From Falsiroseomonas ponticola (GTDB lineage Bacteria > Pseudomonadota > Alphaproteobacteria > Acetobacterales > Acetobacteraceae): 64,000 nt of DNA. Of the stretch, positions 61,606 through 64,000 are shown piece after piece. A program made the position numbers and the translations under genes. Position 1 is the first letter of the stretch; the number at the start of each line of letters is the position of its first letter. The notes beneath the pieces are model-generated. The model saw only the letters and a program-made list of their open reading frames with translations. It was not told where the DNA came from and searched no databases. The DNA lies in contig NZ_JAERQN010000004.1 in assembly GCF_016805305.1 (NCBI RefSeq), forward strand, positions 186,001 to 250,000, in the 5' to 3' direction.

Positions 61606-62313
61606 TCAGGCGTGTTCGGGAACGCCGAGGGCGTTGAGAAGGGTGGTGCGCAGCGCATCGAAGCCGGCATCGCTGCGGCGGCGGGGGGCAGGCAGGGCGA
61701 TGGGCAGGTCCCGCGTGATGCGGCCCTGGTCCATCACCAGGATGCGGTCGGCCAGCGTCAGCGCCTCATCCACGTCATGCGTCACCAGCAGGACGGTGGG
61801 GCGGTGTCGCGCCACCAGCGCGGCCAGCAGCGCGTGCATGCGCAGCCGGGTCAGGGCGTCCAGCGCGCCGAAGGGCTCGTCCGCCAGCAGCAGCGCGGGT
61901 TCGCGCACCAGGGCGCGGGCCAGCGCCACGCGCTGCTGCTCGCCGCCGGACAGCGTGCCGGGCCAGGCATCCTCCCGCCCCTCCAGCCCCACCGCTTCCA
62001 GCACGCGGCGGGCGCGGGAATCGGCATCCGGCACCGCGAGGCCGAGGGTGACGTTGGCGAGCACGCGTTCCCAGGGCAGCAGGCGGCTGTCCTGGAACAG
62101 GATGGCCTTGTTGCGCGGCGCCTCCACCGTGCCGCCACCGGCCACGCCCTCATCGAGGCCCGCGATGGCCCGCAGCAGCGTGGATTTGCCGCAGCCGCTG
62201 CGGCCGATCAGCGCCACGAACTCCCCGGGCTGGAGGTCGAGGTCGATCTCCTCCAGCACCACGCGGCCGGCGAAGGCGCGGGTCAGCGCCTCGATCCTCA
62301 TGGCCTGCGTCAT
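61606..62313 (-). CDS. ABC transporter ATPase, sulfonate (SsuB/TauB) type
   Basis: 235-residue ATPase. Motifs: Walker A GRSGCGKSTLLRAIAGL, the SsuB-like Q-loop FQDSRLLPWERVLANVTLGL, signature LSGGEQQRVALARALV, Walker B LLLADEPFGALDALTR and the switch LLVTHDVDEALTLADR. The R-L-L-P-W pattern is typical of the nitrate/sulfonate/taurine subfamily. The start overlaps the permease stop by four bases (ATGA). Confidence 0.93.
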   Translation of the reverse strand: MTQAMRIEALTRAFAGRVVLEEIDLDLQPGEFVALIGRSGCGKSTLLRAIAGLDEGVAGGGTVEAPRNKAILFQDSRLLPWERVLANVTLGLAVPDADSRARRVLEAVGLEGREDAWPGTLSGGEQQRVALARALVREPALLLADEPFGALDALTRLRMHALLAALVARHRPTVLLVTHDVDEALTLADRILVMDQGRITRDLPIALPAPRRRSDAGFDALRTTLLNALGVPEHA

Positions 62314-63191
62314 GTGCCGAGCGCCTTGCGCCAGGACAGCGCGCGGCGTTCCACCGCCCGCACCGCCATGTCCGACGCCAGGCCCAGCACGGCATAGACC
62401 GCGAGGCCGACGACGATGACATCCGTCTGCCCGTAGTCCCGGGCGCGGTTCATCAGGTAGCCGATGCCCTCCGTCGTGTTGATCTGTTCCAGCACCACCA
62501 GCGCGGTCCAGCAGGCCGTGACCGCCAGGCGCAGCCCCGTGAAGAAGCCCGGCAGCGCGCCTGGCAGCGCCACGCGCCGCAGGAATTCCGCCCGGCCGAG
62601 CCCCACGGAGCGCGCCAGTTCCACGAAGCGCAAATCGATGCCCCGCAGCGCCGCATGGGTGTTGATGTAGACGGGGACGAGGACGGAGGTCGCGATCAGG
62701 GCGATCTTCATCGCCTCCCCGATCCCGAGCCAGAGGATCGCCAGCGGGATCAGCGCGAGCGTCGGGATGGCGCGCTTCACCTGCACGACGCCGTCGATCG
62801 AGGCCTCGCCGAGGCGCGTCAGGCCCGAGGCCAGCGCCAGCACCAGCCCCGCCACGACGCCGATGCCGAGCCCGAGCCAGGCGCGCTGGGCGGAGGCGAG
62901 GAAATGCTCCTGCAGGGTGCCGGCCTGGAGCATGGCGAAGCCGGTGGTGACGGCGGTGGAGGGCGCGGCCAGCAGGCGGGGCGAGAGCAGGCCCGTCTGC
63001 GAGGCCGCTTCCCACACCAGCACCAGCACCAGCGGGCCGAACAGGATGCCCCAGGCGGGCAGGCGCCGCGGCGCCAGCACCGGCGCGGCGGGGCGCGCGG
63101 ATCGCGGCCGGGGCGGATCGATCGGCAGCATCACATCCGCGACCGAGATCAGTTCATAGGTCGCCCGGTCGCTGGTGGAATGGCCGCTCAT
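62310..63191 (-). CDS. ABC transporter permease, sulfonate (SsuC/TauC) type
   Basis: 293-residue permease with six predicted helices and a long cytosolic N-terminus (about 60 residues before the first helix AWGILFGPLVLVLVWEAAS). The EAA-type loop reads FVELARSVGLGRAEFLRRVALPGALPGFFTGLRLAVTACW, as in SsuC, and LLAAPSTAVTTGF is also typical. Start ATG 63191 overlaps the binding-protein stop by four bases. It works with the ATPase and binding protein on either side. Confidence 0.92.
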   Translation of the reverse strand: MSGHSTSDRATYELISVADVMLPIDPPRPRSARPAAPVLAPRRLPAWGILFGPLVLVLVWEAASQTGLLSPRLLAAPSTAVTTGFAMLQAGTLQEHFLASAQRAWLGLGIGVVAGLVLALASGLTRLGEASIDGVVQVKRAIPTLALIPLAILWLGIGEAMKIALIATSVLVPVYINTHAALRGIDLRFVELARSVGLGRAEFLRRVALPGALPGFFTGLRLAVTACWTALVVLEQINTTEGIGYLMNRARDYGQTDVIVVGLAVYAVLGLASDMAVRAVERRALSWRKALGT

Positions 63192-64000
63192 GCCGCGTAC
63201 TCGGCGATCACGGCGTCGAAGCGCAGGTCGAACTCCTCCCGCGCATCCAGGCGGCGGGGGATGTCGCCGGCGGCGTGGATCAGGTCGATCGTCGCCTGGT
63301 GCGGGGCGATGAGCGTGGAGAGCGCGGGAAAGCGGTACTCGCCCTCCGATGCCTCGATGGCGCGGCCATCCTCCGGCCGCAGATTCTGCAGGCGCACGTA
63401 ATAGGCCTGCACCCATTCCTCCGGCCGCGCCTTGGACCAGCGGCTGGCGGCGATCCAGCGGATGACGAAGTCCCGCAGCGCCGCGGCCTTGGCCGGGTCA
63501 TCCAGCGCGCGGCCGCTGGCATAGAGGTAGCTGAGCCGCTTCGGCAGATCGGCATACTGGTCCGCCGGCAGGGCGGAGGCGCCGCGATCCGCCCATTGCG
63601 CGAGGTAGCGGGAGAAATGCGGCTCGTTCAGCGGCGCGATATCCACCTGCCCGCCGCGCACCGCATCGGGGAAGTCCGAGACGCGGAGCGGCACGAGGCG
63701 AACGTCGCGCCGCGTCAGCCCCGCCAGTTGCAGAGCCCGCAGCACGAAGGGCTGGCGGCCCGTACCCTCGGCATAGGCGATGCGCCTGCCCGCGAAATCC
63801 TTGAGCGTCGTCACCGACAGCCCCGGGCGCACCGCGAATTTGTAGTCGGGCTCGGTGGAGGCGCGGGCCGCGATGACGGGAATGCGCTCCCCGGCCGCAT
63901 GGGCCTGGATCGGCGGCGTGTTGCCGACGATGCCGAGGTCGAGCGCACCGGCGCGGAACGCCTCCAGGATGGCGGGGCCGCCGAGGAAATTGGCGTAGCT
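63188..64000 (-). CDS. Aliphatic-sulfonate-type ABC substrate-binding protein (N-terminus outside window)
   Basis: The frame is open from 64000 down to the stop at 63188 (270 residues visible), so the signal peptide and start are beyond the window. The visible part carries the SsuA signatures: FLGGPAILEAFRAGALDLGIVGNTPPIQAHAAG, VTTLKDFAGRRIAYAEGTGRQPFVLRAL and VDIAPLNEPHFSRYLAQW. It heads the operon of binding protein, permease, ATPase and flavin monooxygenase. The ligand is probably a sulfonate or other organosulfur compound. Confidence 0.9.
   Translation of the reverse strand, partial: SYANFLGGPAILEAFRAGALDLGIVGNTPPIQAHAAGERIPVIAARASTEPDYKFAVRPGLSVTTLKDFAGRRIAYAEGTGRQPFVLRALQLAGLTRRDVRLVPLRVSDFPDAVRGGQVDIAPLNEPHFSRYLAQWADRGASALPADQYADLPKRLSYLYASGRALDDPAKAAALRDFVIRWIAASRWSKARPEEWVQAYYVRLQNLRPEDGRAIEASEGEYRFPALSTLIAPHQATIDLIHAAGDIPRRLDAREEFDLRFDAVIAEYAA

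Overview
The window is GC-rich chromosomal DNA with very dense, often overlapping genes (ATGA, GTGA and TTGA junctions). It reads as an alphaproteobacterium, most likely a Roseomonas-like member of the Acetobacteraceae. This rests on the order yebC-ruvC-ruvA-ruvB-ybgC-tolQ-tolR, an ELM1-family protein, many orphan solute-binding proteins including two tripartite-tricarboxylate (Bug) receptors, and a 4Fe-4S photolyase. The taxonomic call is an inference. I see no tRNA, rRNA, CRISPR array, insertion sequence or prophage.

Layout. 1-4722 (minus): Holliday-junction resolution genes and the start of the Tol envelope system. 4893-12893: a GGDEF-EAL protein with a degenerate GGDEF motif, a GNAT acetyltransferase, a photolyase/DUF6134/atypical-SDR operon, a SixA phosphatase with a CHAD protein, and a nuclease. 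13142-14523: citrate synthase with a strong terminator. 14524-15568: the least explained stretch, a 346-base relatively AT-rich gap with four helically phased CAATTG sites and two DnaA-box-like sites, then an unrecognised 216-residue gene closed by a 17-bp perfect hairpin. 15638-22502: ABC uptake genes, two TauE/SafE exporters, an Asp/Glu racemase-family gene and an oligopeptide-type binding protein. 22529-22913: a 79-residue protein of unknown function behind a promoter with a perfect Fur-type box and a second palindrome that exactly fills the -35/-10 spacer. 22952-27777: a hybrid histidine kinase with six PAS-like blocks, divergent from an OmpR-type regulator.

27840-34694: a BenE-type carrier, then a minus-strand operon of a TetR regulator, a polyamine-type ABC transporter and a second NMT1-type binding protein. 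34801-40806: tartrate-dehydrogenase family enzyme, a large RTX protein, MsrQ and an ELM1-family protein. 40902-45976: pyrE, a ParD/ParE-type toxin-antitoxin pair, and a peptide-type ABC cluster interrupted by a VOC gene and without ATPases. 45983-49173: DUF3597 protein, DHA2-type efflux pump, Bug receptor. 49384-55257 (minus): a BisC-type molybdoenzyme, a diverged PhoX paralogue and PhoX, with a Pho-box-like double repeat before phoX. 55407-64000: class III aminotransferase, FkbM methyltransferase, two thioesterases, a second Bug receptor, a degenerate histidine phosphatase, and a sulfonate-type ABC system with an NtaA/DszA-type flavin monooxygenase that runs off the right edge.

Overall the region combines housekeeping genes with a scavenging lifestyle: many uptake systems for organic acids, peptides, polyamines, sulfonates, phosphate esters and possibly iron, several without a local ATPase. 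The best candidates for something undescribed are the Fur-box-controlled small protein (22529-22913) and the phased-repeat region with its orphan gene (14600-15568).
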